A stretch of DNA of 64,000 nucleotides from Liolophura sinensis (GCF_032854445.1 NC_088300.1:19635608-19699607); one strand, 5' to 3'. Shown: positions 49,327 to 64,000, counted from the first letter of the stretch. Numbers and translations are program-made. Notes: generated from the letters alone by a model not told the origin.

Positions 49327-49982
49327 ACCCATTAACACATTCACACGAACTCATTGTGCCAAGTTATTTTTGTTTTATGAAGGTTATTGGGGTTATTCCT
49401 TGCCTTCAGAGTAATGTAAAATGTAATCGAATCTTGAATGGGAACGTTTCACACTTAATTGAAAGTGGAATTCATTGCTAATTTTTGCTTTATTTCCGGT
49501 CTGTATGCGTTTACCTGGTCAAGCGTTTGGGCAGTCTTGTTTGGACCTGTTTGGCTTAAGCTCACTGGTCTCCTTTTGCGCATGCTGCTGCAGTGGTGTA
49601 CATCCATATCATTATGCACGTATCCATGATAAACTAGGGATATTAAGTTGGGCATGTCCGTCTATCAGCCTATCCATCCTCGGATCCCCTGATCAAGTTC
49701 GAAAACCAGCCCAATTCGTACATAAGTTTTGAATATTTCTTTCCCGATTCTCAGTTCTTGTTGGTTTCCCTGCAATAACTGCAGCTTCAAATATTGCAGC
49801 TGTGCCATACTCATGTCTATCAGATCATGATATAAAATTTGTACACTATCTAAATTATTGTAAGCAATTTCTGGAACAGCCATTACATATTCACTTTGGT
49901 TTGTTTCATAAACCTGACCACCCTCATGTAAACAAAACATTCATGAATACAGCATTCACAAAACCCCACCACATATTGAAAA

Positions 49983-50240
49983 ACATTTCCAGAAATCCTG
50001 AAAATCCTGACTGACAAATTCAAGATTTCAACCGGTAACGCATACTGGTCAACAATTTAACTGTATAGACTGATTGAATTCGTATATCCGCCTTAGTGTT
50101 TGAAAGTAAGACACGTGCCCATTACAAAGCAATATTTGTCTGAATAATGGAAATGTGGCTCTATCTCCCGAGCCTTTTTATGTGTCACCAGTAGTCAGCA
50201 ACCATATGGCATATAACAACAGCGGAGGGCCGTGAATACA
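49983..50240 (+). repeat. Dispersed repeat R3, copy 2
   Basis: Partner of 47620-47882, here in the A-B intergenic interval and in the same orientation. Shared text includes caacaattta(a)ctg, ttagtgtttgaaagtaag and acaaagcaatattt. Confidence 0.75.
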
Positions 50241-50865
50241 GTATTCACCAATTAATAATGATAATGAAGTGCAGAATGCAGTGAAATGTACAAATTCTTC
50301 AACAGCAGAAAAAGGGACAAACTCAGGATTGTTATCCTCTCAGTTACTCGTGCGGAATCATTTAGGAAAATAAAAAGTCATCCGGATCAACAGCACACGT
50401 TTATGGAGTCGACCATAGCCCAAGGTCGTGCAAGCTGTGCACAACGTTTCAACTAAGGCCTTGCATAACTTTTTCCGTTAAGTTGCGGAAAAACATGCAG
50501 ATATAGAAATAAACGCCCACAAAAACATAACATCCTAAGCGGAGGTAGTATGCCTAATGGTGGTCGAATACTCACCTGTTATTTTATCTTATGAGGACTG
50601 GCCAAAATACAGCGCATGTACCGGTATTAACCACTTTCCTATATATTATCACTTCTTTAACTGTTTTTTGTCGCACACCATACAAGCTAATATTTCACTT
50701 AAACGATGGCATGTAGTCAGGAGTATGTGCGTCGGAAGCCGGTGACAGCTCAGAGAAGGCACAATCACTGGAAGTATACCCACCAAACTTCCTGACGTAC
50801 AGGGGCAGAGAAACTAACGGGTGATCGGTTTGAGCACGTGACCAAATACCTGTCGTCTGCGAATC

Positions 50866-51705
50866 CAGGACAAAAGCCCAGGAGGGCAAAAGCTCCGCGG
50901 ACATAAGCTCCGCGAACAAAAACCCCGGCGGACAAAAGCCCCGTTGTCTTAATTAACAGACAAAACAATAGTATGACTTTGTTTTCCATCTAAAAATTTT
51001 CGTCAAAGCATACCTCAGTCCATCACACGGGTTTCTCAGCTTTCCTCTCATAACCATTGTTCACGTACGTTTTCAAAACAATATTGCCAACAATGACACT
51101 CTGTGATGGCCCTAATATTATTATCGAATGCTTTTCGTCGAGCAAATATAAGATTATTCTACCATTATACTTAATTTGTCTGGCTAAAATATTTCAGCAT
51201 GGCATACATGTTATAGCTTACTACGATTCACAGCTGCCCTAAAAGGTATGCATTTTGAGACGGTCTACAGGCATGTTATGCAATTTTATGTGTTCGCTAT
51301 AGACATGTTCAAAAATTTTGATTATTTAGAAATTTACTATTACTGTGCAATTGTTTCTATTATATATGTCCAACAAGGATGTGTATTATTCGTTGAAGAT
51401 CTTTTTTCTTAGAGTATGGGAAACATTCTGACACAAGATACAATACAGCAGTTGTTTACTATACTTGTACACTTCTTTAGTTTTCAGGTAAGCCTGGAAT
51501 GGTTGTGGAGCATTCTGTATACCACTGAGAGATATATAGCTATTCCCGATGCCGTCAAACACGGATAGAATACATGGGAGAATATTTCAGGTTTTCTCAA
51601 ACAAGCAAACAACTTGCGCGATTTACAATATACGCTTAATACTAATTGAAGCGTGTATGTCCTAGAGGTTTTTGTTCGTCGGGGCTTTTGTCCGTCCCCC
51701 GTCGT
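50866..51705. mobile_element. Element bounded by inverted GGACAAAAGCCCCG arrays
   Basis: The left end (50866-50944) is an array of five ~15-bp units, ggacaaaagc(c/t)c(c/a)g(c/g), with one unit gaacaaaaaccccggc. The right end (51666-51705) carries two units in the opposite orientation (ttttgttcgtcggggctttt and gtccgtccccc). The ~700 bp between are AT-rich and non-coding. Structure fits a non-autonomous DNA transposon with repetitive terminal inverted repeats. Exact ends and target duplication are unresolved. Confidence 0.5.
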
Positions 51706-52570
51706 GTACAGCCATTGTGAGACATGGCAAAGCTGAGTCAGCAGCAATATAAATGTATAGGAAAGTTACAAATTTACACCTTACCGTCGAATTAGAAAAT
51801 GACACATTGGAGAATAGATATCGATAATAAAACCTGTGTTTTTACACGAACATAGCTTGTAGGAGTACCATGAAATTGTTAGAGAATGAACAAAAATGAA
51901 GTAAATGGTGCATATATATCATGTCGAGTTTTTCACGCTGATACCCCAGGGTTGCTGGAAGTGGCGGGACTTTATTCCTATGGTTAGGTGGGAAGCAGTT
52001 ATCAAGTAGCCTAACCCGAGATAACCTTACACTGATAATTACGGGCCTGACTCAACTTGAATTGATCGCGTGACAAACCCTATCTGTCATACTCAAGATG
52101 TAGACAACTTATGAATTAGCATGATAAACGATTTTAGTGAGGCGCTAGAAGTAAATGAAATTCATAAACGTTATTATAATTGCTTCAGACATGCTTGTTT
52201 GAAGTTTTCCACTGTGAATAGAAAATATAGATCTACGGTGGTCACACTGTAAGTGTATCATTGCCTTTATAAAGCTTAAACCGCAGAATGACACATGATG
52301 GATAAGTTTTCGAGCTAATAAGAATTCGAGTCAAGACTGGAAAGTAAATTGTCGTTGTGTAACTTTTGTAAGAATTATCGCGCGACAGACAAAAAATGAC
52401 AGGACTACTAGTCACAGTCGTGAGATTTGCGTGTCCTGTCTTGTTCAGCCTGATAACAAGCAGTAAATTGCTCTGATGCTGTAAAAGTCAACCCACATGT
52501 CGCTTTACCCGTAAATTACGTCGTAAATGAGGAGAATACATCACAATGTTTCATACGACTCGTCCCTCAT

Positions 52571-52796
52571 TATATATTCATTTATTTATTTGATTGGTGT
52601 TTTACGCCGATTATTTCACTTATGATGGTGGGAGGAAACCGGACAGAGAGGAAATCCACAACCATCCGCAGGTTGATGACAGAAATTACCACGTACGGCC
52701 AGAGAGAAAGCTAACTTGAGCTGGGCATTTGTGAGAGAGTCCTGGATGATTGAGCCGCACTGGCACCCTAACCACTTAGGCCACGAAGGCCCCATT
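52571..52796 (-). mobile_element. SINE family 1, near full-length, minus strand
   Basis: tatttatttgattggtgttt, tacgccgattatttcactta, tgatggtgggaggaaaccgg, caaccatccgcaggttgatg, cgtacggccagagagaaagc and a tRNA-like head (cctaaccacttaggccacga, complement of the A box). It has an internal deletion after tacgcc. Confidence 0.85.
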
Positions 52797-53056
52797 CCCC
52801 ATTATATAAAGTAATCGACAAAATGTAAAACTGATAAATGGAACATATCAAGATTGACATATACAGACAAAGGCAAACATCTACACGGACAAACCACGAA
52901 AACTAAATCGACAGTGTCAACCATAGTCGACTAACATAAATGTTAGCATAATCAACACATTCAATACTAGCCAACATAACCTGACAAACTTCAGATGAGT
53001 GTATCTCCTGTAGTTTTATTTCGCAAAGCGCCATCAGGACCGTGTCCTGTGCATTG

Positions 53057-53062
53057 TTTATT
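53057..53062 (-). terminator. EPDR-B poly(A) signal
   Basis: AATAAA on the minus strand, about 140 bases past the TAG at 53204. Confidence 0.55.
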
Positions 53063-53203
53063 CCGTATCTCTACTTTGCGTAAAATGTACAGATATAAAT
53101 GCTAAAGCTTCATATGACAATTTTGGTGTGATTCCTTGACATGCGTGATGTTAGCTGTCGATTCAACACTCACTGACTTGAATATGGATAGGACGAGAGG
53201 AGA

Positions 53204-56164
<2,961 letters not shown>

Positions 56165-58048
56165 GCTGGACCTGAACAACAGAGTTCTGAGCCGACAGTG
56201 CCAGAGGCTCGTGGAATACGGAGACACAGTTACTGCTGGGGATGGGGCGAAGGGGGAGTAGGGACAAAGGGAGAAAAACTAAGGAACAATAGACAGGTTA
56301 TCTTACTATCCGCACGTGGTTTCCGATAGGTACAGCCATCCCTCAGTGGATCACTTATCAGTTACATTACAATGAGACAATCAGCACTTAACAAGAAGTG
56401 GGTCCATCTCCAGATCACATGAATGGCGTACCATCGTGTAACAGTTATTCTCTTACGTCAAGTGGAATATGACATTCGTTTTTTCGAAAGATAACCGATG
56501 AATAAAAGACAGGCCAACGCTTAAGCTGAACTTTGACCATAATATAAATTGTCATGTCATAATATAAATTATGTTTGTCATGTTATAATTTAGTTATTTA
56601 TTTATATTGTTTTGTGACATATGTCCAAGACTTTTTCATTTATACGAGGACCGGTAATATTATAAATTAAGCTCCGTAATATTGCATAAAGCATTTGTTA
56701 ATACAGCAAGAGAGCTGTCAAGTTGACAGACATTTCGAAGATATTTCATTCAACTATCATTTGGTTCTCGACAAACATATGCCGCCGAAAACACATAATA
56801 TTCATGGTATTTTTTAAATGACCATGAAACCTGTATTCTTCGTGCAGAACATAATGATCAATTTATTCTGATCTGTGGAACTAACCCAGTGTAGTAGTTG
56901 ATTGTGGGGGAGGGGGGATATTTCTAAGTTCTACACATTTTACCCACGAGGTTATGTTTATTTTCTTCGTATTACAGTCAGAGAGATTTACGAATCTCCA
57001 TTCCCAAATTAATCTGTAATATTTATTACAAAGAAGTATGAAGCAGTATACTATAAAAATGTTTCAGGACAATTAAACAGCTCTTATTAAGAATACCAAA
57101 GAGCTGAGAAATAGTTTCCCAAAGAACACTCCTTCCAGAGGGCAAATACGAAGACATGCCTATAGTTTACTTCTCTACCTATATATTTATCCAGCTATAC
57201 ACAAGATTCCAGCAAGATTTTGCTATTGTTTCATTGGTATAGATAAAAAGAATCTACAGGTGTAGACGAGTAGTACATTGACTTAAAAAAAAGAGATACA
57301 TGTGTAAAGTCCAATTTGCCATACATAGTTGTTTTAAACATAATGTTTTAAATATAAGCGTCATGTCCGACATTCATATACCATTTGTAGTCCGTAAAGG
57401 GCATTCCAAGTCGAAAATCGCAAGATCCATTTCCAAAACAACGATTAACACCAGCTCCCAAAGACAAAGGTATGTAAGAAATTGTACAAATAGGAAATAA
57501 AGCCGGTAACACACAAGAAAGAAGCGATCTTCAGTTTTCAATGATGCCGGGCAGACAGCGAATATTGCAGGCAGTTATACATAGGTAGAATAAATTCTTG
57601 GGCTTTCATCTGGTATTTTTTTCAGAATTTTCTGAGATTTTAAATTTTATGAGTCAGTTGTCAATTTCACCAACACCCCCACCCTCCCATCTTCGGAACT
57701 TTCTGACCGTCAAATTATTTAGCAGAGATCACATGAGGAGATGCAAGAGATGATAAAGGTAAAGCTAACAGAACCAAGATCTTCAGTTGACCTCGGTTAG
57801 AGTAGGCTCGTGACACACGACTATGGTCGATTATGTATTCCATAGGATAAATATACGTTTTCTGTGATGCTGTTTCAAAGTAGGACAATAGAAGGTTAAG
57901 GTTACCTCGATATGGCGCTTCATTGTCTCCCTTCTGTTCCAGTTACAGCCGCTGTAACGTTGATAACAGATGAACTTTACTCGTCTGTTGTCGAATCTAT
58001 CTATCAGTGAGTATTTTACGTTACATCACTCCCACTGCAGAGCCCGGA
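56165..58048. other. Divergent interval between EPDR-B and EPDR-C
   Basis: 1.9 kb between the two ATGs. It must contain both promoters, but I see no TATA box close to either start. A purine-rich stretch (ggggatggggcgaaggggga) lies 70-100 bases upstream of B. tcactcccactgcag at 58026-58040 before C could be an acceptor for a non-coding first exon. The rest is AT-rich and repeat-free. Confidence 0.4.
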
Positions 58049-61000
58049 ATGATGAAGACGGTTTTAGCTCTCGGTCTGTTCCTAGGCTGTGTCTACGCCC
58101 AGGTTCCTTCCCCATGTCGTAAGTATACCACACACGGAGCCATATGACTGGACACATCTGGATATCAAAAGTTTTGTTGGAAAAAATCCGCAGATGGAAG
58201 ATGGAACCAAATGGACCATTGTATTCATTACGCGAAAATTATTTAATGCCATTATCGAACCTTCAGTATAGAATTATTTTATATCCCATTCAATTTCCGT
58301 GGTATGTCCGTTGCGTATATATCAACAAGGAAAAAATTGGTTTTTCTATGCATAGAACAGCATGTTGTTAGTGACAGTGCTACTGTATAATTGAAAAGGC
58401 GTGGACATTTAGTACAAGGATCTGTTGTCCAATGCTCATTAGAGTGATAATAAAAAAGACCGACTTTATATGACAGTAGGGCAAATCATACTGCAACAAT
58501 CAGGCACATATTATTTATTTATTTATTTATTTATTTGATGGTGTTTTACGCCGTACTCGAGAATATTTCACTTATACGGCGGAGGCCAGCATTATGGTGG
58601 GAGGAAACCAGGCACAGTCCGGGGGAAACACACGACCATCCGCAGACCTTCCCACGTACGGCCGGAAAGGAAGCCAGCAAGAGCTTGGACTTGAACTCAC
58701 AGTGACCGCATTGCAGTACATATTATTAATTACATAATAAACATGGCTCAAAGGAGTTGGCTATGGTCTAGTATTAAAGGGGCGTGTCTTTCAGGACACA
58801 CCATGTGCAGGGTCAAACCTGGCCTTGTACATAGAATTTGTACATGCCCTCGCTTTCACTGCTTGTGGGCCTTTGGTGACAATAAGCGGTTGGCGACGCT
58901 TATGTGACCACTCCAGCAGCGTATCATTCCCAGATGGTGTGCATATCTGTACGTCACACGTGGGAAAGTTCGTCAGTAACTTGCAAACGGTTAGTGGTTC
59001 AAGCCTGGCACTCCAGATTCCTCCCATCATGAAAATGATCGCCGTCGTATAGATGAAAAATTCATGAGTATGCCATTAAAATACAACAAAAATAAGACAC
59101 CCTGAAATCATTTTTGAAGACTGTAGGCTATATTTTATTGACAATTTATAGAACAAGCCATGTTTTGTGTTTTTCCAGAGCCCCCAGACCTATGGGAAGC
59201 CAGAGAATTGAAGGTAAAAAGCTTAAATTGGTTTGATCCATAAATATTTGGATGCGTTTGGGAAAATTTTTAGACCGCTTTATTACAGTTACCTCAGTTA
59301 ATATAACGGTCTTCACTTTAATTACTATTTGTGGCGTATCAATAATTTATTGTTTACGCTCACCTTTGGTTACTTTCTCATTTAACTGTAGATTGATCGG
59401 ACAGAGAATTACGAGCGCTATGCCAAAATCTCGTACGATAACGTGAACAGACGAGTGCGCAGAATCGAGGAACTCAAAATCGGGAAAAACACAGACTATT
59501 ATGACGAACTATATCTGCACAGCGAGGTAAGTCCACCCCACACAGCCTGAAGTGATTCAGTTTATTTATTTATTTATTTGAATGGTGTTTAACGCGGTAT
59601 GACCGACTTAAGAATGCTTCAGTTATAGGACAGCGGTTAGGTTTAAGGGCAGAGGAAACCTGGGTGTCCAGATTCAGCTATATTAAGCTGTATCTAAAAT
59701 GAGGAAACAATCTTTTTTAAAGATTTATCTTTTTCTCTAATTGCCAACAGGAAAAAGGCCACTAAACAGTTTCTGAAAAATGCAGTTTCAGTTAATGAAG
59801 TCAAACTAACTGTAATCTACACGACTTTCAGGCTTTTTTTTCATTTTGCATTGTTGCACACTGCCCAGAAGTATTCGCATCAATAAACAGTAAACTTATT
59901 GTAGCCTTTTGCAAATCATCGTCTTTCAGAACAGATTTTACCGACTGAATCTGAGAACCCGACAGTGTAACATGACCGTGCCCCCACGACCATGGCATCC
60001 GTACGGTATCCCCAGCGGGGCAACGTTTAGAGGGGAGAACTACATAGGTGCTAGTGTGCCTTACGGCGGGGTACTTGTCACCCGCTGGAGCGGCAACTTT
60101 GACAACCAAGGTAAGTATATATGTCCTCAGGACACCCGAGGCACTGTGCAGAGAAACTCAAAACAGGATATGTATACTTAACTACACATAGTAGTATAGT
60201 ATCACATGCAAAAACATCAACATTTAAAACACGGCTTAATGCGACGCCTTGTGTGTATACAATATATAAATCTACTGGCAACACTGTTTGACCCACATCG
60301 ACATATATACAATTAGTCATTCTAAAAGGCAACATTTATCTAAAATATGTGTAGGACCAACTCCGATGTGGAATACATGGGTACTGAATCCCAGCTGTAA
60401 GATAGCTCTAAGAAGGCTTCAATGAAATAAATCATCTCAGATGGTCTAAAGTTGTGGAATTTACCATTGACCAATGCGGTTAATAATACCGACTTACCGG
60501 TTAAGGATCGGTTTCGCGAAGACATGACATTGTTCTGTCACTTCCAGTTTTGTGAAATAGCTCGATCACCTCTATTGGAATCTCACAAGCGGACCCAGAT
60601 CAGTTAACGTATTTGGTGTCACGCCTTACAGTAAAATCAGGCACGGAGCGATGGTGTTGTTTTGTATAATTTTGCATGCAGGCAGTTCGCTGAGGACCAC
60701 TTGCCTCCAGCCTATATGCCAAGAGGCACGCATGGAAGAGTTAGCCAATACAACTTGCCAAAAGGTCGATGGTTTACTTCACCAATAATAATCAGGCTAT
60801 CATCGTTTAAGGATTTTTCGTCTTAGTATCTTAAACAACAGCTATGACAAAACAGAATCATGTAAATCCGGCAGAAAGACGAGAATATCCATAATGAAGT
60901 AAGCTTCACATTTCTTTCTTCCAGATTACTTTGCCGGTGCCTGGACCCAGCCTGGTTGTCTTCCCGTTGTCTTTGACACGTACTATAACTCCACGAACGA

Positions 61001-61692
61001 GTTCATCTTCAGAGAGTAAGTGTTTTTCAGCATGCATTTCTACTATGCCTTTGGAGAAGCGCATCATGTCCGGCATTAACATTGTCCTTGTTCAGAATTA
61101 CCACCAGCTTCATCGCTGGTAATTGCCTTCTTCATCAAAGCAAATTTCAGTGACTTTTGTTATCTGTAAAGTCGTCCTCTTAGTTTAAAATAATTCAGTT
61201 GCCACAATCTTTGTATGCTCCTGTTAAATGTTTCTACAGATTCAAACAGATTAGACCAACGATCACCAACCAGCAGATTTCGACAACGATCAATTAACCA
61301 TTATGAACATGAATTCAATTCGTGAAGCATTACATTGTCAATTTTGGTCATGATTGTTCATCAACTTAACAGACGCGTCATGTTATTAAAAATCAGTGTG
61401 GCCATGATTATTGAAGCGCCAGATGTGATAACAATCATTTCTTTTACATTAACATCATTAAAAGCAATCAATATCCTTACTTACAGGACAAAATAGCCAG
61501 GTCAACTTGGCTTTGCATTCCTCCCGGACCAAATAATGGGCGACAAAATCATAACTTTTTTCTTTCAGCTTTTTTGACGTCACCCTGGGTATTTCGGACC
61601 CCATGGTGTTTGTACCTCCGTCCGAATGTCAAAGCAGCCTGAAATACCAGAGGCGCGGCAAAGTGGGCGTGGTCCGCATGGACCATTGGTAG
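58049..61692 (+). CDS. Ependymin-related protein C (EPDR-C), secreted, 210-211 aa
   Basis: Six exons: 58049-58118, 59179-59213, 59392-59526, 59930-60110, 60925-61015, 61569-61692, phases 1,0,0,1,2. Two ATGs in frame (58049, 58052); the second gives the 67-nt exon 1 of A and B. Both have a purine at -3, so either may be used. Signal peptide MKTVLALGLFLGCVYA|QVP. Family marks: LWEARELK, AKISYDNVNRRVRRIEELK, YRLNLRTRQCNMT, WHPYGIP, ENYIGASVP, TQPGCLPVVFDTYY, FFDVTLGISDP. Cysteines 22, 92, 151 and 190; N-glycosylation sites N93 and N161 (numbered from the second Met). Unlike A and B it has a 20-residue tail after the last Cys, basic and ending RMDHW. The poly(A) signal begins two bases after the stop. 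Introns 1 and 3 carry family-1 SINE copies. Confidence 0.93.
58507..58716 (-). mobile_element. SINE family 1, minus strand, EPDR-C intron 1
   Basis: (TTTA)n tail, gatggtgttttacgccgtac, tcgagaatatttcacttata, cggcggaggccagcattatg, cacgaccatccgcagacctt, cccacgtacggccggaaagg, and ggacttgaactcacagtgac near the B box. It is well preserved, lacking only the outer head and ~12 bases in the middle. Confidence 0.9.
58960..59092 (+). mobile_element. Degenerate SINE family 1 copy, EPDR-C intron 1
   Basis: gcaaacggttagtggttcaa, gattcctcccatcatgaaaa, tgatcgccgtcgtatagatg and tcatgagtatgccattaaa follow the family-1 3' half with many substitutions. Confidence 0.5.
59561..59680 (-). mobile_element. Degenerate SINE family 1 copy, EPDR-C intron 3
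   Basis: tttatttatttgaatggtgt, ttaacgcggtatgaccgact and gggcagaggaaacctgg; an eroded copy. Confidence 0.5.
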
Positions 61693-61693
61693 A

Positions 61694-61699
61694 AATAAA
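61694..61699 (+). terminator. EPDR-C poly(A) signal, nearly abutting the stop
   Basis: AATAAA starts two bases after the TAG (61690-61692). Cleavage 10-30 bases on would leave a 3' UTR of only about 20-40 nt. No second AATAAA is seen in the next several hundred bases. Confidence 0.6.
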
Positions 61700-61719
61700 A
61701 GCGTCTGCATTTAACTGTT

Positions 61720-62411
61720 ATATCTCAGAGTACACATGTGTTGGTGTTTTTATTTTCCTTTAGTTACTGTTATCGAGTTTGTGACGTTTACTAACAGAAA
61801 CTGTGATTAAAGATACGTGCTATATTCGTGGAAGCCACTTTGAGCCTTGAACACCCCTTGTCGAATTTAACCAAATCTGGTTAGTTAATTTGCGTTAATT
61901 TTTCATACAAAGGCAGTAAGAAGATAATCTAACCATAAATGTGGTGAATCAGGTCGTATAAATAATATGACGTAAATATGCAACAGGCTGCCAGTGTACT
62001 GTAGACAGGTGAGAAGCTGTCAGTATACTGTGACTATGTCACAGGCTGTTAGTATACTGTCAGTAGGTCAGTTGGTGTTATGTTTGATGTCTTCAGCAGG
62101 GTGTTTGGGTGAAGTAATGTAGCACAACGTTTCTGGCATGCAGTCACACCCACAAAGAGGAGGAGAAAGTGACATTAAGCCCCAAAGTAAACAAGAAGTC
62201 AATCAGTCAGATGTATATTTTTTAACACAACTGAATCATCCATATAAAGATGATACCATTTGAAAAAATGATTGATGCGATTCGAACGCTACTCAATAGT
62301 CTTGGCCTATTGGGTATGGAAGATCATGTTTAAATCTAACTTTCACTGAATAGCCTCCATAGGAACATTGTCCAATGAAACATACTTTTGTCCTTTCAAA
62401 GCTGAAATAAG
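61720..62411. other. EPDR-C 3' flank
   Basis: Non-coding. At 61985-62070 there are three diverged ~30-bp units of caggctg(c/t)cagt(g/a)tactgt. No other feature seen. Confidence 0.5.
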
Positions 62412-62740
62412 CGCCCCCGATGGTTGAGTTAGTAGAGTGGTAGATCCAGGGTCAATCCTGGATCAGGTCACACCTAAGGAAGTTGTAGTTTCCATGCTTC
62501 GCGTTCAGCATTACGGGGATAGTGCAACGACTGGTTGACCCGTATCAGTATAATGGCTCGTGTAGGGAGGTTTACTTGCCTTGGGTAAGTCCTCTCAGTT
62601 AAGCAGCAATAGATGAAAGAGCGGTGGAAATCCGTCCTGCTAGAAGGAGGCACATAACATGCACTCTGAGCACTCAGAGCACTCCTTCGTCGTCACGTGA
62701 CTGAAATACGACGTTAAACCCTAAGCACTCACTCACTCAA
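62412..62740 (+). mobile_element. SINE family 2, most complete copy
   Basis: The head gatggttgagttagtagagt (A box) and gatccagggtcaatcctgga (B-box region) are followed by the family body (cgcgttcagcattacgggga, gactggttgacccgtatcag, ggtggaaatccgtcctgcta), then tacgacgttaaaccctaagc and CACT repeats. It has a small internal duplication (gagcactcagagcactcc). Both promoter boxes are present. Confidence 0.88.
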
Positions 62741-63960
62741 AGCTAAAATGACATGTTGCTCGTTTGTAGTCATAATATCAATGCACATGGTATTCCTCTA
62801 TACTAAAAGATTACGCTGAGGTGTTGTCAATATCTTATTCTTGCAACCAGTGATGGACTGAATGATTGTTGTTTTCACGCCATACTTTGAAAATTTTCAC
62901 TCAAACTGGGACGCTTGGGATAAACCAGCGATCTTTTGACAATTTACTAACCAACAATCTCAGTGTGAGAGACAAGAGGTCTCCAAAGAACATAAGGCTT
63001 CACAATCTGCCCAACCATATGCATCCGCCGAATTCTGTCACCAAGGCCACATGAACCACTGGAGCGGAGGAGTTGCACGTGCATTTGATTTCAATGAAAA
63101 AAATATATTAATACCTCAAACACATATTAGTCATGGGCAAGGTGTTACCATATACAGCTGTCTAATGTGAGGTCACCGTAAGCAGGTTTTTGATCAAAAT
63201 AGTCAATGAGGTGGATGTTTTTAACAAAATGGCACTATGCAACCAATTAATAACAATGTATTGAAATATTTCAAATACAACGGCGTTGGTTTACCAGTAC
63301 AAATACAGGAATACACGGCTACATGTAGGAAATAAACATCTTACTTACAAGTATTCATAGTTTCCAGCACCCGAGTTCCTGGCAATCAGCAGGAGATGAT
63401 AAATAACAATGAGTCAAATGGGCAAAATGCTGATTTTGCCGATTCCTAAAGATTAAAGTACTATAGGCCACTGAAACTACCATATTTGAAGCCGAGATAT
63501 TTACTGATTACTTTTCCGGGAAGAATTTCTTACCTAAAAGGAATAATTTTAATTTTTCTCACCTGGGCTAATTTTCACCTCCAGTACTTTAGTCATGTGA
63601 CCAAAGAGTGTGCTGATGATTGGCTCAGTGGCGATGACATCACTGCAAAAGTTTGAATATATTTACATAGATCTGTAAATAAAATGATGGCCAAAAGAAA
63701 CTTTACCACTCCTTGAGTTAAATTTAACAGCCTTTTCAGCAAATTAATACCAAATTATTGTAGGAAAACATTGCACGAAGCATATTCCCATGTGCTACAA
63801 GCGTCATATACGCACAAACGAATTTGTTTTGAGAGAAGGAAAAAAGTTGAAAAATCACGTGACCCATGGATGACCGCAACTGTAACAACATGTAATAAGT
63901 GTATAAAAATGTTACACACAGTGTGCTTGACTTGCACACAGACTAAAAACCACCAAAGTA
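62741..63960. other. Right-edge flank, no gene seen
   Basis: AT-rich and non-coding. The stretch before 63961 may belong to the 5' end of the transposon whose frame begins there. tcatgtgaccaaa (63592) and aaaatcacgtgaccc (63852) are similar, but I could not define a terminal repeat. Confidence 0.35.
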
Positions 63961-64000
63961 ATGCCTCGATTGACTCCAGAACAACGTGAGAGGGCCCTGC
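63961..64000 (+). mobile_element. Start of a Tc1/mariner-type transposase (cut by window edge)
   Basis: The last 40 bases read MPRLTPEQRERAL from an ATG. This is typical of the helix-turn-helix N-terminus of Tc1/IS630-type transposases found in many invertebrate genomes. Only 13 residues are visible, so family, intactness and the terminal repeats cannot be judged. Confidence 0.5.

Larger units (their letters stand above)
49337..53056. other. A-B convergent intergenic region
   Basis: Holds the 3' flanks of EPDR-A and EPDR-B, R3 copy 2, the inverted-repeat element at 50866-51705 and a SINE. No other gene is supported; frames at 49455-50014 are chance. Confidence 0.45.

Noticed and set aside
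49455..50014. Overlapping frames of 66-91 codons on both strands
   Set aside because: No domain or splice support; part of the EPDR-A 3' flank and repeat R3.

Overview
The window is eukaryotic and almost certainly from a mollusc (gastropod or bivalve; I cannot go lower). The reasons are spliced genes with GT-AG introns, TATA boxes and AATAAA signals, an AT-rich and gene-poor background, long (TA)n and (CA)n tracts, and many copies of tRNA-derived SINEs with ends typical of molluscs (a 'gtgttttacgccgta...' end with an AATAAATAAAT tail, and a 'tacgacgttaaac...cactcactcact' tail). The protein-coding content is small and lies in two clusters. Most open frames elsewhere are chance or repeat-derived.

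Left half (1-43 kb). It holds SINEs, microsatellites and short dispersed repeats, plus two paralogous two-exon genes on the minus strand (15138-16201 and 29712-31294). I do not recognise their family. They share an N-terminal module (DIPS ... YTLDM-x-KFP-x-L ... PAL-(M/I)-I), one phase-1 intron at the same place, and unrelated second exons: Ser/Asp-rich in one, Cys/Tyr-rich in the other. The DNA upstream of both shares two short motifs, and 31.4-35.1 kb is repeat-poor and locally GC-rich, so it may be regulatory. Just 3' of the second gene (28138-29502, minus) lie two phase-compatible exon-like pieces with weak resemblance to the TNF jelly-roll domain, probably a relic.

Right half (43-62 kb). 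This is a cluster of three ependymin-related genes (EPDR; secreted glycoproteins): A (+, 43441-49036), B (-, 53204-56164) and C (+, 58049-61692). All six exons and all five introns (phases 1,0,0,1,2) can be placed in each. Exons 1-4 have the same lengths in all three (67, 35, 135 and 181 nt, counting C from its second ATG). A and B converge; B and C diverge from a 1.9-kb interval. B and C resemble each other more than A. The predicted proteins (198, 193 and 210 aa) have signal peptides ending before Gln, four conserved cysteines and one shared N-glycosylation site. They differ mainly at the C-terminal tail. The introns carry SINEs, a 50-bp minisatellite, an inverted-repeat element and long microsatellites.

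The last 40 bases open a reading frame that looks like the start of a Tc1/mariner-type transposase, cut by the window edge.
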